Source: Pigmentiphaga sp. H8
GTDB lineage: Bacteria; Pseudomonadota; Gammaproteobacteria; Burkholderiales; Burkholderiaceae_B
Reading direction: 5' to 3'
DNA length: 64,000 bases
NCBI RefSeq assembly: GCF_003854895.1
Contig: NZ_CP033966.1
Location: forward strand, 992,001 to 1,056,000
Shown here: positions 42,872 through 52,199 of the stretch, piece by piece
Position numbering within the stretch: the first letter of the stretch is position 1
How the letters are laid out: the number at the start of each line of letters is the position of its first letter
Notes under the pieces: model-generated
What the model was told of the DNA's origin: nothing
The model's input: only the letters and a program-made list of their open reading frames with translations
The model's database searches: none
Program-made: the position numbers and the translations under genes

Positions 42872-44005
42872 TTAGTATGCGTTGCATTTGAGCAAAATCT
42901 CAGGTTGCAATGATATATGATCTAGAGCAGCGAGAAGGCGGGCGTCGGCGGTCCCATCCCCGTACACGTTCTTCTGTTCCGGCGAGGAGTGAAGAGCATG
43001 AATTATCGCGGCGTTAATGGCACTCACGTTGACGTCAGAACAGTCAAAAGTATTAGCCAAGTTCCGCTGCCGATTGTTTTGCCTATTGCCCACATTTACA
43101 AAAGGTGTTCCAAAAGTGCCCGATTCGATGATCCCGGAAGAGGTATTGCCTATAAGTAGGTCTACTCCTGCCAGTGTCTTACAGTAATCAGTCCGTGGCA
43201 AATGAGCCAATACTCGAACATTAGGTTGAGAGTCTATGCTATCAAGGAGTTTGTCTATTGCTTGACCGCCAGCATCGGAGTTGGGCCTCAAGATGATCTG
43301 CGAAAGCCCGTTCATCGTGGATGCCTCGAGTATTGCCTTGATATGCTCCGCTGAATGCTCCGCTTCTTGAACTACCGGGTGGTAAATCACAAGGGCAATT
43401 GGCCTATCCTCAGGAAGGTTGAACTGGCTTGCCACAGTCTTTCGGTCACAGTCTCCGGCCAAAGAGGTGATACCCACAAGCCCCGGTGCGCCAATAACAT
43501 ATATATGGCTGGAATTTTCTCCCATCCGTACTAAACGTTCAGCAGACTCGATGGTCGCTGGAAAGTGAAAATGGCTTAACTTGGATATTGCATGGCGAAA
43601 ACTTTCATCTAGGGTACCGGACCGTTCCCCGCCGTGGATATGGCCAATATGTATTCCGAGATGAACAGCCGCAAGTGCTCCAGCAAGCATTTCACCTCGA
43701 TCTCCCAGAAGCAAGATCATGTCTGGTCGGTTTTTTTCCCAGCAATGGATAAGCCCTTTCAACTCTGTAGCTAAGGCCAAAGCCATTTCGGCGCCACTAG
43801 CCCCGCTTAAATTTACCGGGATTTCAGCAGCAATTTCAAATTTTTCCGCGCGTATTTCGTCAATCGTTGAGCCGTATTTTGAAAGCATGTGTTGCCCGGT
43901 CGCAACTATTTGGATGTTATGTCGCTTGCTTTTATTTATTGTGTGAAGGCAAGCAGACATAAGACCAAAATCAGCTCGGCTGCCACTGAGGTAATGAATT
44001 AACAT
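42872..44005 (-). CDS. legG: Hydrolysing UDP-sugar 2-epimerase (NeuC/LegG family)
   Basis: 377 residues. Begins MLIHYLSGSRADFGLMSACL, with DMILLLGDRGEMLAGALAAV, IGHIHGGERSGTLDESFRHA, LIGNTSSGIIESGTFGTP and a final NVYGDGTADARLLAAL; all are NeuC/LegG signatures. It inverts C2 and releases UDP, giving a free 2,4-diacetamido-2,4,6-trideoxymannose (legionaminic route) or ManNAc (sialic route). The neighbouring dehydratase and aminotransferase favour the former. It starts 17 bp after neuD. Confidence 0.93.
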   Translation of the reverse strand: MLIHYLSGSRADFGLMSACLHTINKSKRHNIQIVATGQHMLSKYGSTIDEIRAEKFEIAAEIPVNLSGASGAEMALALATELKGLIHCWEKNRPDMILLLGDRGEMLAGALAAVHLGIHIGHIHGGERSGTLDESFRHAISKLSHFHFPATIESAERLVRMGENSSHIYVIGAPGLVGITSLAGDCDRKTVASQFNLPEDRPIALVIYHPVVQEAEHSAEHIKAILEASTMNGLSQIILRPNSDAGGQAIDKLLDSIDSQPNVRVLAHLPRTDYCKTLAGVDLLIGNTSSGIIESGTFGTPFVNVGNRQNNRQRNLANTFDCSDVNVSAINAAIIHALHSSPEQKNVYGDGTADARLLAALDHISLQPEILLKCNAY

Positions 44006-44022
44006 GGCTTTCGTTCGTCTTT

Positions 44023-44652
44023 CTAGGGCCGGCAGTTAGAAGGAACGCGACGTGCAGGAGCTCCTATATATACTCCTGGTACGAGGATGTCCTCTGTCAC
44101 AACAGCGCCTGCACCAATAACTGTTTTATCCGCCACAACAACGGATGGTAGAATTGTGGCGTTTGCACCAAGCAGAACGGCTCGACCTAAACGCACGCCT
44201 CCAGCAATTACGCTACCAGGAGCAAGATGGGAAAAATCTCCTACTTCGCAATCGTGTTCAACAATAGCGCCGCTATTGACTATTACACCTTTTCCGATCC
44301 GACTGTCACGGTTTATCAAAGCTCCTGCAAGGATCATGCTTCCTGCCCCAGGAGTATCAGAAAAATACCGCTCGGGTTCCGCAATAAAATAAGATAAATT
44401 TAAACCGATTGTCTGTGCTTCAGTTTGAAGTCGTTCTCGAATGTCGTTGGCTCCTATGGTAATTAGGACGCTCGCAGCGATACTCGTGTCGATGGTCGAA
44501 TAAACCACGGGAATCCCAATTACCGAACTGCCAATAGGAAGCCCTGCGTCTCCAAATAGTAATTGGCAATCTTTTTTTCTGCTTAGCTGAGAGGCTACTA
44601 CTTTTCCATGCCCCCCGGCGCCGAATAGGCAAATCGTCTCCTTATCGGACAT
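44023..44652 (-). CDS. neuD: NeuD/PglD-type sugar N/O-acetyltransferase
   Basis: 209 residues. An N-terminal Rossmann-like PglD_N part (ICLFGAGGHGKVVASQLS) is followed by left-handed beta-helix repeats (GAGSMILAGALINRDSRIGK, GVIVNSGAIVEHDCEVGDFS with the active His, LAPGSVIAGGVRLGRAVLLG) and VYIGAPARRVPSN. In PglD the family acetylates the 4-amino group of a UDP-4-amino-4,6-dideoxy-GlcNAc, which is the step needed after the aminotransferase here. In sialic acid loci it O-acetylates instead. Overlaps neuB by 11 bp. Confidence 0.9.
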   Translation of the reverse strand: MSDKETICLFGAGGHGKVVASQLSRKKDCQLLFGDAGLPIGSSVIGIPVVYSTIDTSIAASVLITIGANDIRERLQTEAQTIGLNLSYFIAEPERYFSDTPGAGSMILAGALINRDSRIGKGVIVNSGAIVEHDCEVGDFSHLAPGSVIAGGVRLGRAVLLGANATILPSVVVADKTVIGAGAVVTEDILVPGVYIGAPARRVPSNCRP

Positions 44653-45688
44653 CTGCCAACTCCAACAATGTATTTGACCGTACCGCCTTGGTGAGAGGAA
44701 GGCCGACTATTAGATCAATCTTGTCAGGGCTTACCCCTGTACCAGGCCGTTTTGCGCATAGGTCTTCTTCGGTCAAGATATGCCCTGGAGCTAGATCGTG
44801 GCGGTAGACTAGACTCTTTCGAGCTACAGATTTAATTTGCTGCTCGTCGACGACCGCGCGCTTTATTCCATCTCCTAGGCCTAATTCGAGTTGTCGCAAA
44901 ATATCAACCATGTGGCGAAAATCTTTTGGTTCTATGGACGCGCGATGATCGGGGCCGGGCAATCCCTGATCTAGAGTAAAGTGTTTCTCGAGAACAGACA
45001 TTCCTAATGAGCGTGCGGCTAATGCAGCATATGGACCGATTGTATGATCAGAAAACCCAACAGGGCAACCGAATGCGGCTTGCAGTGCTGGTAACACCCG
45101 CAGGTTCTGGTCCTCAAGACGTGCTGGATAATTGGATACGCATTGCAGAATCACAATATCATTGTTTGGCAACTGTTCTACGGCTGTAGCGATTTCTCTA
45201 ATGCTTCCCATTCCTGTAGAAAGGAGAACTGGTAGCTTGGTTTTTGCCGCTTGTCGGAGAAGGGGTAAGTTAGTAATTTCTCCCGAAGGCCATTTCAAGC
45301 ACGTTGGAGAGAGAGAGGCTACAAAATCAAGACTCAGCGGATCGAATGCGGTAGACATGAAATCAATGTCAACCGTAATGCAATGTTCCTTCAGTTCTTT
45401 AAAGGCCTCGAACGGTAATTCGAGACCTTTAAGCATCTCGTACTGACTACCGGCACCTGTGGTTTCGGTTTGATAGGCAGCCTTGCCTGTGCCTTGTAGT
45501 ATTAAATCTTCTGTACGAAACGTCTGAAATTTGACGGCATCTGCCCCTACCTCCTTTGCGGCGTCAATCAAGCGATGTGCCAGGTCGACACTGCCATTAT
45601 GATTCACTCCTATTTCTGCAATGATATAAGTTGGTTGATTCGCCCCAACTTGTCGTCCTCCGAGCTTGATCATTGGTTCAGAGTTCAT
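44642..45688 (-). CDS. legI: Nonulosonic acid synthase (NeuB/LegI family)
   Basis: 348 residues. NeuB barrel: YIIAEIGVNHNGSVDLAHRL, GADAVKFQTFRTEDLI, CLKWPSGEITNLPLLRQAA, STGMGSIREI, PVGFSDHTIGPYAALAARSL and EKHFTLDQGLPGPDHRASIE. The C-terminal SAF antifreeze-like domain starts near RKSLVYRHDLAPGHILTEED. It condenses phosphoenolpyruvate with the free mannose-type sugar to make a nine-carbon acid. Overlaps both neighbours. Confidence 0.94.
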   Translation of the reverse strand: MNSEPMIKLGGRQVGANQPTYIIAEIGVNHNGSVDLAHRLIDAAKEVGADAVKFQTFRTEDLILQGTGKAAYQTETTGAGSQYEMLKGLELPFEAFKELKEHCITVDIDFMSTAFDPLSLDFVASLSPTCLKWPSGEITNLPLLRQAAKTKLPVLLSTGMGSIREIATAVEQLPNNDIVILQCVSNYPARLEDQNLRVLPALQAAFGCPVGFSDHTIGPYAALAARSLGMSVLEKHFTLDQGLPGPDHRASIEPKDFRHMVDILRQLELGLGDGIKRAVVDEQQIKSVARKSLVYRHDLAPGHILTEEDLCAKRPGTGVSPDKIDLIVGLPLTKAVRSNTLLELADVR

Positions 45689-46592
45689 GGCCTTTTTCCT
45701 TTCTTTGCATGCTCTCTATGCAGATTTTCTGAATTCTTTGAATAAGCTCGTTTCGATTATTCTGAAGCTCCACGTATGGCTTCCTTCGGTAATCTTGATA
45801 GATTTCCTGAAGTAAGGTTATTTCGCGTGGAAAGTCAATGTTGCGACGAAGCTCAGCAATGGTCTGCGATTTTCGATGAAAAGTTCGAGACAAAATCGCT
45901 GCGTCCGAACCTAACCGAACATGCTCCCCGAGCAGATATTCTGGGGAGATCATCCCTTCTCCCGCTCGGGCCAGGCCTCCAATACCAAATTTCACTGAAT
46001 ATTGCCTCATAGCAGCAGCAGATTCTTCTAACAGTCCTTCCGCCAAGGGCTGAAACATAAACGTCATCTTTAGATCTAAATGTAAATCATTTAGTCCGAT
46101 GTGAAGTCTCTGTAATGGAAGAGTCTCAACAATTCTTGGTAAATTCTGTAAAGCATCTCGTGTTTCTACCAACGGAACGGCCTCAGCTCGACCTGCCAAT
46201 AGATCAAGAAAATAGGCGATATCGTCAGGTGTACGAAACATCGGGAGCATGACACTATTAGCTCCTCGAGCTAAGACCTCTCGGACTTCAGTAGCGGTAT
46301 GCTCATGCAAAGGGTTAATCCGGACTAATAGGTGAGCATCGGGGACTGCTGCACGAATACGCGACACATCATCGAGCGTTTGTTTGCTCTTCCATGTATC
46401 AAGATTCTTTTGTCGAAGGTCTTTGCCAAGATATTCTAAGTCAACAAAAAGTCTATGGACTCCGTTCGCACTCACAAATTTAGCGATTTCACTATCGCTA
46501 ACAATCATGAAGAATTGCATTTCTGCTGCCGCCGAGCCAATCTGAGGCGAAGATCGAACGCATTGATTCCCCTCTGGAGTGCGAGTTGACAT
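45678..46592 (-). CDS. HpcH/HpaI (CitE-like) aldolase-family protein in the nonulosonate operon
   Basis: 304 residues from the ATG at 46592, 1 bp after the asnB stop; a TTG at 46616 is unlikely. The fold begins MQFFMIVSDSEIAKFVSANG, and has LLVRINPLHEHTATEVREVL (Arg), GANSVMLPMFRTPDDIAYFL, VPLVETRDALQNLPRIV (metal-ligand Glu), LHIGLNDLHLDLKMTF (metal-ligand Asp). Known relatives cleave or form 2-keto-acid or acyl-CoA aldol products. I do not know one described in legionaminic acid loci. It could make a hydroxyacyl or carboxyethyl group for the sugar, but this is inference. Confidence 0.75.
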   Translation of the reverse strand: MSTRTPEGNQCVRSSPQIGSAAAEMQFFMIVSDSEIAKFVSANGVHRLFVDLEYLGKDLRQKNLDTWKSKQTLDDVSRIRAAVPDAHLLVRINPLHEHTATEVREVLARGANSVMLPMFRTPDDIAYFLDLLAGRAEAVPLVETRDALQNLPRIVETLPLQRLHIGLNDLHLDLKMTFMFQPLAEGLLEESAAAMRQYSVKFGIGGLARAGEGMISPEYLLGEHVRLGSDAAILSRTFHRKSQTIAELRRNIDFPREITLLQEIYQDYRRKPYVELQNNRNELIQRIQKICIESMQRKEKGHEL

Positions 46593-46593
46593 G

Positions 46594-48426
46594 TCATGCA
46601 CCCTGCACCGGTTCAATTGCTTTAGAGATCATTTCATGATCAGAGTCAATAAATAGTCGAGACCAAATTTCAAGAGAAATTAGAGCGCGCAGTTGACGTG
46701 TATGGTTCTCTTTGCCAGCGAGATGGGCTTCGACCATGGCGCGTACCGTCTGAATATTAAATAATTTTCGCGCTTCAAGACGTCCGTCCAGAAGGATGCT
46801 TCGGCAATAGTCTGCCAATTCGCTTCGAAACCAATTTCCAATCGGCACAGTAAACATCTGTTTCTTTCTATATGTCAATTCACTGCCGAGGAGTGGCGCA
46901 ACCGCAGCTTTATAAATTGCCTTTGTCTCTCCCGAGGCCAGCTTCATATGTCCAGGAATTCGGAAGGCGAACTCTGCAAGCCGATAATCTAGGAAAGGAG
47001 ATCTGACTTCCAAGGAGTTTGCCATGGCCATACGATCTGGCTTCACCAAATTGTTTCCTGGGAGCAACGCTGCGGTATCGCCAAATAATACTTTATTTAT
47101 TGGGTCTTGATGTGAAACACGATTCATCTCGTTTGTTAGGGCACGATACGGATTTGAATCGTGAAACGCGTCCTTCAGTTCCCCTGCTAGCAATGTAGCG
47201 GCTTGATTCTCCATCAGAAGGCCAGAAAATCTGGCGTACTGCGAAACCCAGTTCTGCTCCAAGCTGTCAAGTGACTTGTCTTGAAAGAAATGCAGATATT
47301 TTTCATAGCCGGCAAAGAGCTCATCTCCTCCGTCTCCAGTCAGTACCATTTTCACATCTTTCGACGCCATGGCAGAAACTTGATCGGTAGGAATAAACGA
47401 AACGTCGCCGTGAGGTTGATCGCAATGCCAAATAAATCTAGGCCAAAGATGAGTCGTGTCGGGTATCATCGATTTGGCCTGATGCAAGGTGCCAAATCGA
47501 CGAGATGCCATATGAGCAAATCGGGTCTCATCGTAAGCTGGATCATCAAACCCAATCGAGAAGCTCCGGACAGCCTCTGTTTGGTATAGGCTCATGAATG
47601 CAACTACAGAACTGCTATCTAATCCACCAGAAAGAAATGCGCCGAAGGGAGCGTCGGAGCGAAGTCTGATTCTTGTTGCGTCGTCCAAGTAACTTATAAT
47701 GCCGGCCTTGGCATCAGCCTCTGTCATTTGGAGGTCAGGTGATATATCCGCTAGATCCCAGTATCGGGTGAGAGTGATACTGCCTGACGCATTAATTTCA
47801 GCTATATGGCCAGGGGGAAGATGATGAATGCCTTGAAAGGCAGTATAAGGCTGAGGGATATAGTTTAATGCAAAATATTGCGCTATTGCGTCATGATTGA
47901 CTTGAACTGGATACCCCGTTGCCAGGATGGCCTTCAGTTCAGACGCGAACCATAAGGGTTGCTGAGCAGTCGGCTGAGTAATGTAGAGTGGCTTAACTCC
48001 TAGCCGGTCTCTATATAGGCGGAGGGTTCTGGAGGTTGCATCATAGATTGCAATGGCAAACATACCATTCAATTTTTCAACAAAGCGGGGCCCCCAGGTT
48101 TCGTACGCCCTCAAAATCACTTCGGTATCGCCAGCCGTCGCAAAACGGACGCCGTGACGACGAAGTTCCTCTCTTAACTCTATGTAATTGTAGATTTCGC
48201 CGTTTTGTACGACTACGATGCTTTTATCGTTAGAAAAAATAGGCTGGTTACTAGCTGAAGAAAGGTCAACAATGGAGAGCCTACAGTTGCCAAGGGCGCA
48301 GGTTGAGTCGCTAAAATGGCCTTTTGCATCAGGACCTCGATGGCTTATGGAATGTGCCATTGCATCCAATTTGGAAGTGGATACTTCGCCCGTTCCGAAA
48401 GTGAAGGCTCCAAAAATGCCGCACAT
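46594..48426 (-). CDS. asnB: AsnB-type glutamine-hydrolysing asparagine synthase, likely sugar amidotransferase
   Basis: 610 residues. Class II glutaminase domain with Cys2 (MCGIFGAFTFGTG), SISHRGPDAKGHF, VVQNGEIYNYIELREELRR. Synthase domain with PP-loop FGAFLSGGLDSSSVVAF near residue 265 and MVLTGDGGDELFAGYEKYL. In several O-antigen loci AsnB homologues amidate sugar carboxyl groups. No uronic acid dehydrogenase is in this operon, so the carboxylate of the nonulosonic acid, or of an acyl substituent, is a candidate substrate. It overlaps the aminotransferase fusion by 1 bp (TAATG). Confidence 0.92.
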   Translation of the reverse strand: MCGIFGAFTFGTGEVSTSKLDAMAHSISHRGPDAKGHFSDSTCALGNCRLSIVDLSSASNQPIFSNDKSIVVVQNGEIYNYIELREELRRHGVRFATAGDTEVILRAYETWGPRFVEKLNGMFAIAIYDATSRTLRLYRDRLGVKPLYITQPTAQQPLWFASELKAILATGYPVQVNHDAIAQYFALNYIPQPYTAFQGIHHLPPGHIAEINASGSITLTRYWDLADISPDLQMTEADAKAGIISYLDDATRIRLRSDAPFGAFLSGGLDSSSVVAFMSLYQTEAVRSFSIGFDDPAYDETRFAHMASRRFGTLHQAKSMIPDTTHLWPRFIWHCDQPHGDVSFIPTDQVSAMASKDVKMVLTGDGGDELFAGYEKYLHFFQDKSLDSLEQNWVSQYARFSGLLMENQAATLLAGELKDAFHDSNPYRALTNEMNRVSHQDPINKVLFGDTAALLPGNNLVKPDRMAMANSLEVRSPFLDYRLAEFAFRIPGHMKLASGETKAIYKAAVAPLLGSELTYRKKQMFTVPIGNWFRSELADYCRSILLDGRLEARKLFNIQTVRAMVEAHLAGKENHTRQLRALISLEIWSRLFIDSDHEMISKAIEPVQGA

Positions 48427-49907
48427 TATTCAATTTCCTTCGCAAAATTTTGGATAGCTGTAATCACTCTTTTTTGATTGTCCCAGGTCATATTACTACC
48501 CGATGGGAGGCAGAGCGATTGAAGAAAGAGACGCGAAGATACGATGTCAGTTTCTGAATGAGTTTCTAACGCATAGTCGCTACATAGGGGCTGCATATGC
48601 ATTGGCTTCCACGCAGGTCTGCTTTCGATGCCATGCGCGCGTAAGTAGCGCATCAATTGATACACATGCTTATGAACTATATTAGGGTCTAATGTGATAA
48701 CTGTAAGCCAGCGGTTCCCTACTGAGTTTGGAGGATCCGCTTGAAAACTTATGCCAGGTGTATTGGACAGTGCATCTCTATATCGTTGGAAAATTAATCG
48801 ACGCTTATTTACGCGATTTGCCAGCAGCTCTAATTGTCCGAGCCCTATTCCAGCCAGAACGTTTGACATTCGGTAGTTGTAGGCAACTTCCGAATGCTGA
48901 TAGTGTTCTGCCGTCTCTCTTCCTTGTGTGGATAATTTTCTCGCGTATTGAATGAGATCTGCGCGATCGGATACTAAGGCCCCACCACCAGACGTGGTTA
49001 TTATCTTGTTGCCATTGAACGAGTACGCCGCTAGCAAGCCGTGTGAACCGCTCGGTGCGCCTTGGCATGTGGCGCCGAGACTTTCTGCTGCGTCTTCTAT
49101 AAGAGGAATTTTGTATTGATTTGAGATAGCCAATAGACTGGCCATGTCGGCGGATTGTCCATAAAGGTGAACAACGATTATGGCTTTGGGTAAAGTTCCG
49201 TCCTTCGAGTCTTTTTCCAAACGCCTTGCCAACGCCACGGGGGACATGTTCCAGGTTGTCGGTTCACTATCTATCAAAACGGGCAGCGCCCGTTCGTAGA
49301 GGATCGGCTGCAAGGAAGCCGCAAATGTCAGATCTGAGACATAGACACGATCATTAGGGCTAATGCCGATAACTCGCAGAGCTAAATGAATCGCGGCGGT
49401 TCCTGAGGACAGCGCCAGGGCCGCATTACGGCCAGAGACTTGAGCTAAGGCGCGTTCAAATGCTTCTAAATTGGGACCCGCGGGGGCGATCCAATTGTCG
49501 TCGAACGCCTGTTGTACATACCCAATTTCTGCTAGGCCAATATGTGGCGGAGATAAGAGTAGATTAGGCTGATATTTCTCTCTGCTTACCAGATCTATCG
49601 GTCGACAATTATCGTCAACCATAGCAATCGCATTGACGTCAGGATGTGCATTAAATAGATCCTGGAGCGCTGCATCCGTTGCGGGCTGGCGAATCGTTAG
49701 AGGAGGGCGCTGTGGGAGTGAGCTTATGAGCGTCGCCATTGTGCCTTGGCTCAAGAGCGCTCTTCGTATGTCGCCATCGGAAACTGTTCTGGTAAGTTTT
49801 CCGCTCGCATCAACAGCAAGACATAGCTTGATCGCCGCGGCATTCAGGGTGGAAAGTGCATCCCGAATAGTCGCATTAGGGCCAATAATTTGCTTTTCTA
49901 GCGTCAT
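48426..49907 (-). CDS. legC: CBS-domain pair fused to a DegT/DnrJ/EryC1/StrS aminotransferase (LegC/PglE-like)
   Basis: 493 residues, about 115 more than a usual DegT aminotransferase. Residues 1-115 form a CBS pair: IIGPNATIRDALSTLNAAAI, TVSDGDIRRALLSQGTM, and LFNAHPDVNAIAMVDDNCRP with IDLVSREK. From about 120 the aminotransferase follows: ALSSGTAAIHLALRVIGISP, IPLIEDAAESLGATCQGAPS, the PLP lysine in SFNGNKIITTSGGGALVSD, and NYRMSNVLAGIGLGQLELL. It should transfer an amino group from glutamate to a UDP-4-keto-6-deoxy-GlcNAc. In Campylobacter the CBS pair sits on PtmE, a nucleotidyltransferase; here it is on the aminotransferase. AGGATG precedes the ATG. Confidence 0.88.
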   Translation of the reverse strand: MTLEKQIIGPNATIRDALSTLNAAAIKLCLAVDASGKLTRTVSDGDIRRALLSQGTMATLISSLPQRPPLTIRQPATDAALQDLFNAHPDVNAIAMVDDNCRPIDLVSREKYQPNLLLSPPHIGLAEIGYVQQAFDDNWIAPAGPNLEAFERALAQVSGRNAALALSSGTAAIHLALRVIGISPNDRVYVSDLTFAASLQPILYERALPVLIDSEPTTWNMSPVALARRLEKDSKDGTLPKAIIVVHLYGQSADMASLLAISNQYKIPLIEDAAESLGATCQGAPSGSHGLLAAYSFNGNKIITTSGGGALVSDRADLIQYARKLSTQGRETAEHYQHSEVAYNYRMSNVLAGIGLGQLELLANRVNKRRLIFQRYRDALSNTPGISFQADPPNSVGNRWLTVITLDPNIVHKHVYQLMRYLRAHGIESRPAWKPMHMQPLCSDYALETHSETDIVSSRLFLQSLCLPSGSNMTWDNQKRVITAIQNFAKEIE

Positions 49908-49909
49908 TT

Positions 49910-51058
49910 TTACATCCTATTAGCAGGCGCATTTTCAGAGAGAATCGCTCGAACTTCTCTGCTGTGCGTCAAAATGGGCCGTGGCGCCTTATTGCGAATG
50001 GCCATTCCTAACTGCAGGCCGAAGAAAAGGAAAATAACGTATGTAATTCGGCTGTCTGTGATTACTGTTTCGATCTGCATCAATGCAAAGAGAAGGACAA
50101 TTTGGAATTTCAGTCCTTGATCTCTTAAAATGGTGCTCTGCCTAAAAAGCGAATATATTGCTCCGATAAAGCAAAGCAATGCGAGCAACCCATAACTTCC
50201 GAGAATGTGGAAAAAAGCATTATGTGCATGATCGACTTCGAGGCGAGCGGCGACAAAAGAGGGGAGGGAATGATTAAGCGTGTCGATAAACTGAGTTTGC
50301 CCCGCCGCTATGAAATCTATTCCGTGGGAGGCGAAATAATTAAGTACGGTCGAGTAGAGCGCAAGACGTACTTGATCAGACCAGTTGCCGAAAAGCTCTA
50401 CGCTTGTAGCCCAAAAGTATGCCATAATGGAAATGGCCAATAATGCAAGTATTTTAGAGGCAGAGAGAGATATTGGCTGGCTAAGGAGAAAAAGGGGGAG
50501 AAGCAGTAGCAGTGTTCGAGAATCAACCGCGGTAGAAAATGCAAACAACAGGCCCATCATTAGAAAACGGAAAAAAAGCTTCTTATTCTCGACTACTATC
50601 AGAGATAAGAAATAAAGAATGATCGCTGATCCGTTGTTATCTGGTGGATAGAGAAACCCTCTGCTTGCTTCTGAATCCTCACCTCCCGCCAAGAGGTACC
50701 AACTTGCTACAAGCAACATCAAAAGAAGCGCCAAGCGTTGTATATTTTGAAAGTCTGTTCTAATCCTGGTCCCAGCTAATAGGCAGCAACCCATTAAAAA
50801 GAATTTTGTACTCTCAATGACTTCGCCCTGAGTTGAGGATGAATATGCGGCTATTGCAGAGAATAACGACGTCAGAGTAAGGAGGATAAAGGGCGGAGCT
50901 ATTTCACGATATACCGATGCTCTTAACCCGAAAATTACTGGTGACGTAGCAGATACGGCCGCCGCTATCGGCGGCGGAGCAAATAGCATCAAGAAGGGGA
51001 CGACATAGTGCCGGAGCCAAAGTCTAGTTTTCCGCTTGTACCCTAGTCTATGATTCAT
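49910..51058 (-). CDS. wzy: Wzy-like O-antigen/capsule polymerase
   Basis: 382 residues, a hydrophobic protein with about ten membrane helices (VVPFLMLFAPPPIAAAVSAT, FFLMGCCLLAGTRI, FLMMGLLFAFSTAVDSRTLL, ILGSYGLLALLCFIGAIYSL). The larger periplasmic loop with DTLNHSLPSFVAARLEVDHA followed by HNAFFHILGSYG is the O-antigen ligase/polymerase pattern. Wzy polymers join lipid-linked repeats in the periplasm. As usual, sequence identity is low, so the call rests on topology, the loop motif and place beside wzx and glycosyltransferases. It ends 2 bp before the legC fusion. Confidence 0.78.
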   Translation of the reverse strand: MNHRLGYKRKTRLWLRHYVVPFLMLFAPPPIAAAVSATSPVIFGLRASVYREIAPPFILLTLTSLFSAIAAYSSSTQGEVIESTKFFLMGCCLLAGTRIRTDFQNIQRLALLLMLLVASWYLLAGGEDSEASRGFLYPPDNNGSAIILYFLSLIVVENKKLFFRFLMMGLLFAFSTAVDSRTLLLLLPLFLLSQPISLSASKILALLAISIMAYFWATSVELFGNWSDQVRLALYSTVLNYFASHGIDFIAAGQTQFIDTLNHSLPSFVAARLEVDHAHNAFFHILGSYGLLALLCFIGAIYSLFRQSTILRDQGLKFQIVLLFALMQIETVITDSRITYVIFLFFGLQLGMAIRNKAPRPILTHSREVRAILSENAPANRM

Positions 51059-51107
51059 TTGTATCCAAGCTCCGCGGACTCAGTTGTTGCAGTGATAGTT
51101 TTCGTTT

Positions 51108-52199
51108 TTAATTGAGAAAACCATAAAGATCAATTAGGTCATCAGCCATTTTTTCTTGGGTGAAACAAGCCAAGGATTTTGTCGCGCCCTTCCAACCCAT
51201 CTTTAATCGCATATCTCGGTCAATTGCCAGCTCCCTCATTTTTCTTGCCACGGCTTGACTATCTAGTCTATTGACGAGATAGCCGGTTTGTTGATCATCT
51301 ACTACTTCGGGTATTCCCCCGACATCTGCCGCTATGGTAGGAAGGCCTCTTCCCGCAGCCTCTGCGAGGACAATGCCGAACGTTTCCATTTCTGGTAAGT
51401 GGATAAAAACATGGGCTGCGTCCAGTTGACGAAACACTTCGCTTGTCGCACCAGTTAGCCGGAAAGATGATTCCAATCCGAGGGAGGCAATGTACGCAGA
51501 TATCTCATTTTTCTTTGGGCCATCTCCGACGAAGATCACTCTAATTGGTGGAGCTTGATCGAGCTCGTAGTACGCTCGCACTGCGTCCACAATTTCCTTG
51601 TGTCCTTTTTGGCCGGTAAACATGGCTACACTTACAAAAGTTATCGGTGCAATTTCATCGCGTTGTTCTGTCAGCTTATAAAAATCCGTCTTCGCCTTTA
51701 GAAGGAAATTTGCGTCGAGAGTAGAATTATAGACAACCCGTATTTTAGATGCATCTACTCCGTAAGAAATGAGCTTGGTTTTTACTGATTGCGACACTGC
51801 AACTAATTCAAATGGTACGTGTTTTAAGAAGAATTCCTTTCCATTTCCTAGGACGGTGTTGAATATCTTTGCTCTGGTGATTTTTGCAGCAGGATATGCC
51901 GCGACTCCGGCGTGGGCGTTAAATGTGTGGATGACAGAGAATTTTTCTCGACTACAGAGCAACGCGAGCTTGAATGCAACGGTGGCTGTTGAAAATGCAG
52001 AACGGTGTTCTATCGACAATTCTGGAATGTGTACGTGTTTAAACCCTTGCTGATCTAGAACTGAGATCAATTCACCTCCACTTGAGGCAAAGACAACATC
52101 AATCCCTCGAGAGCGAAGAGAATGAGCGCTGGAGAGCATTAGGCGTGCTGGACCTGCAAGCTTAAGATCAGAGCGAACAAAGAGTATTTTTCTTTTCAT
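51108..52199 (-). CDS. Glycosyltransferase family 4-type (GT-B)
   Basis: 363 residues. N-terminal SDLKLAGPARLMLSSAHSLR with FSVIHTFNAHAGVAAYPAAK, C-terminal domain with FVSVAMFTGQKGHKEIVDAV, VIFVGDGPKKNEISAYIASL and the donor-binding EMETFGIVLAEAAGRGLPTI followed by AADVGGIPEVVDD (the ExxxxxxxE motif). It would add a sugar from a nucleotide donor to the lipid-linked intermediate at the cytoplasmic face. It overlaps wzx by 4 bp. Donor and linkage cannot be predicted. Confidence 0.88.
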   Translation of the reverse strand: MKRKILFVRSDLKLAGPARLMLSSAHSLRSRGIDVVFASSGGELISVLDQQGFKHVHIPELSIEHRSAFSTATVAFKLALLCSREKFSVIHTFNAHAGVAAYPAAKITRAKIFNTVLGNGKEFFLKHVPFELVAVSQSVKTKLISYGVDASKIRVVYNSTLDANFLLKAKTDFYKLTEQRDEIAPITFVSVAMFTGQKGHKEIVDAVRAYYELDQAPPIRVIFVGDGPKKNEISAYIASLGLESSFRLTGATSEVFRQLDAAHVFIHLPEMETFGIVLAEAAGRGLPTIAADVGGIPEVVDDQQTGYLVNRLDSQAVARKMRELAIDRDMRLKMGWKGATKSLACFTQEKMADDLIDLYGFLN

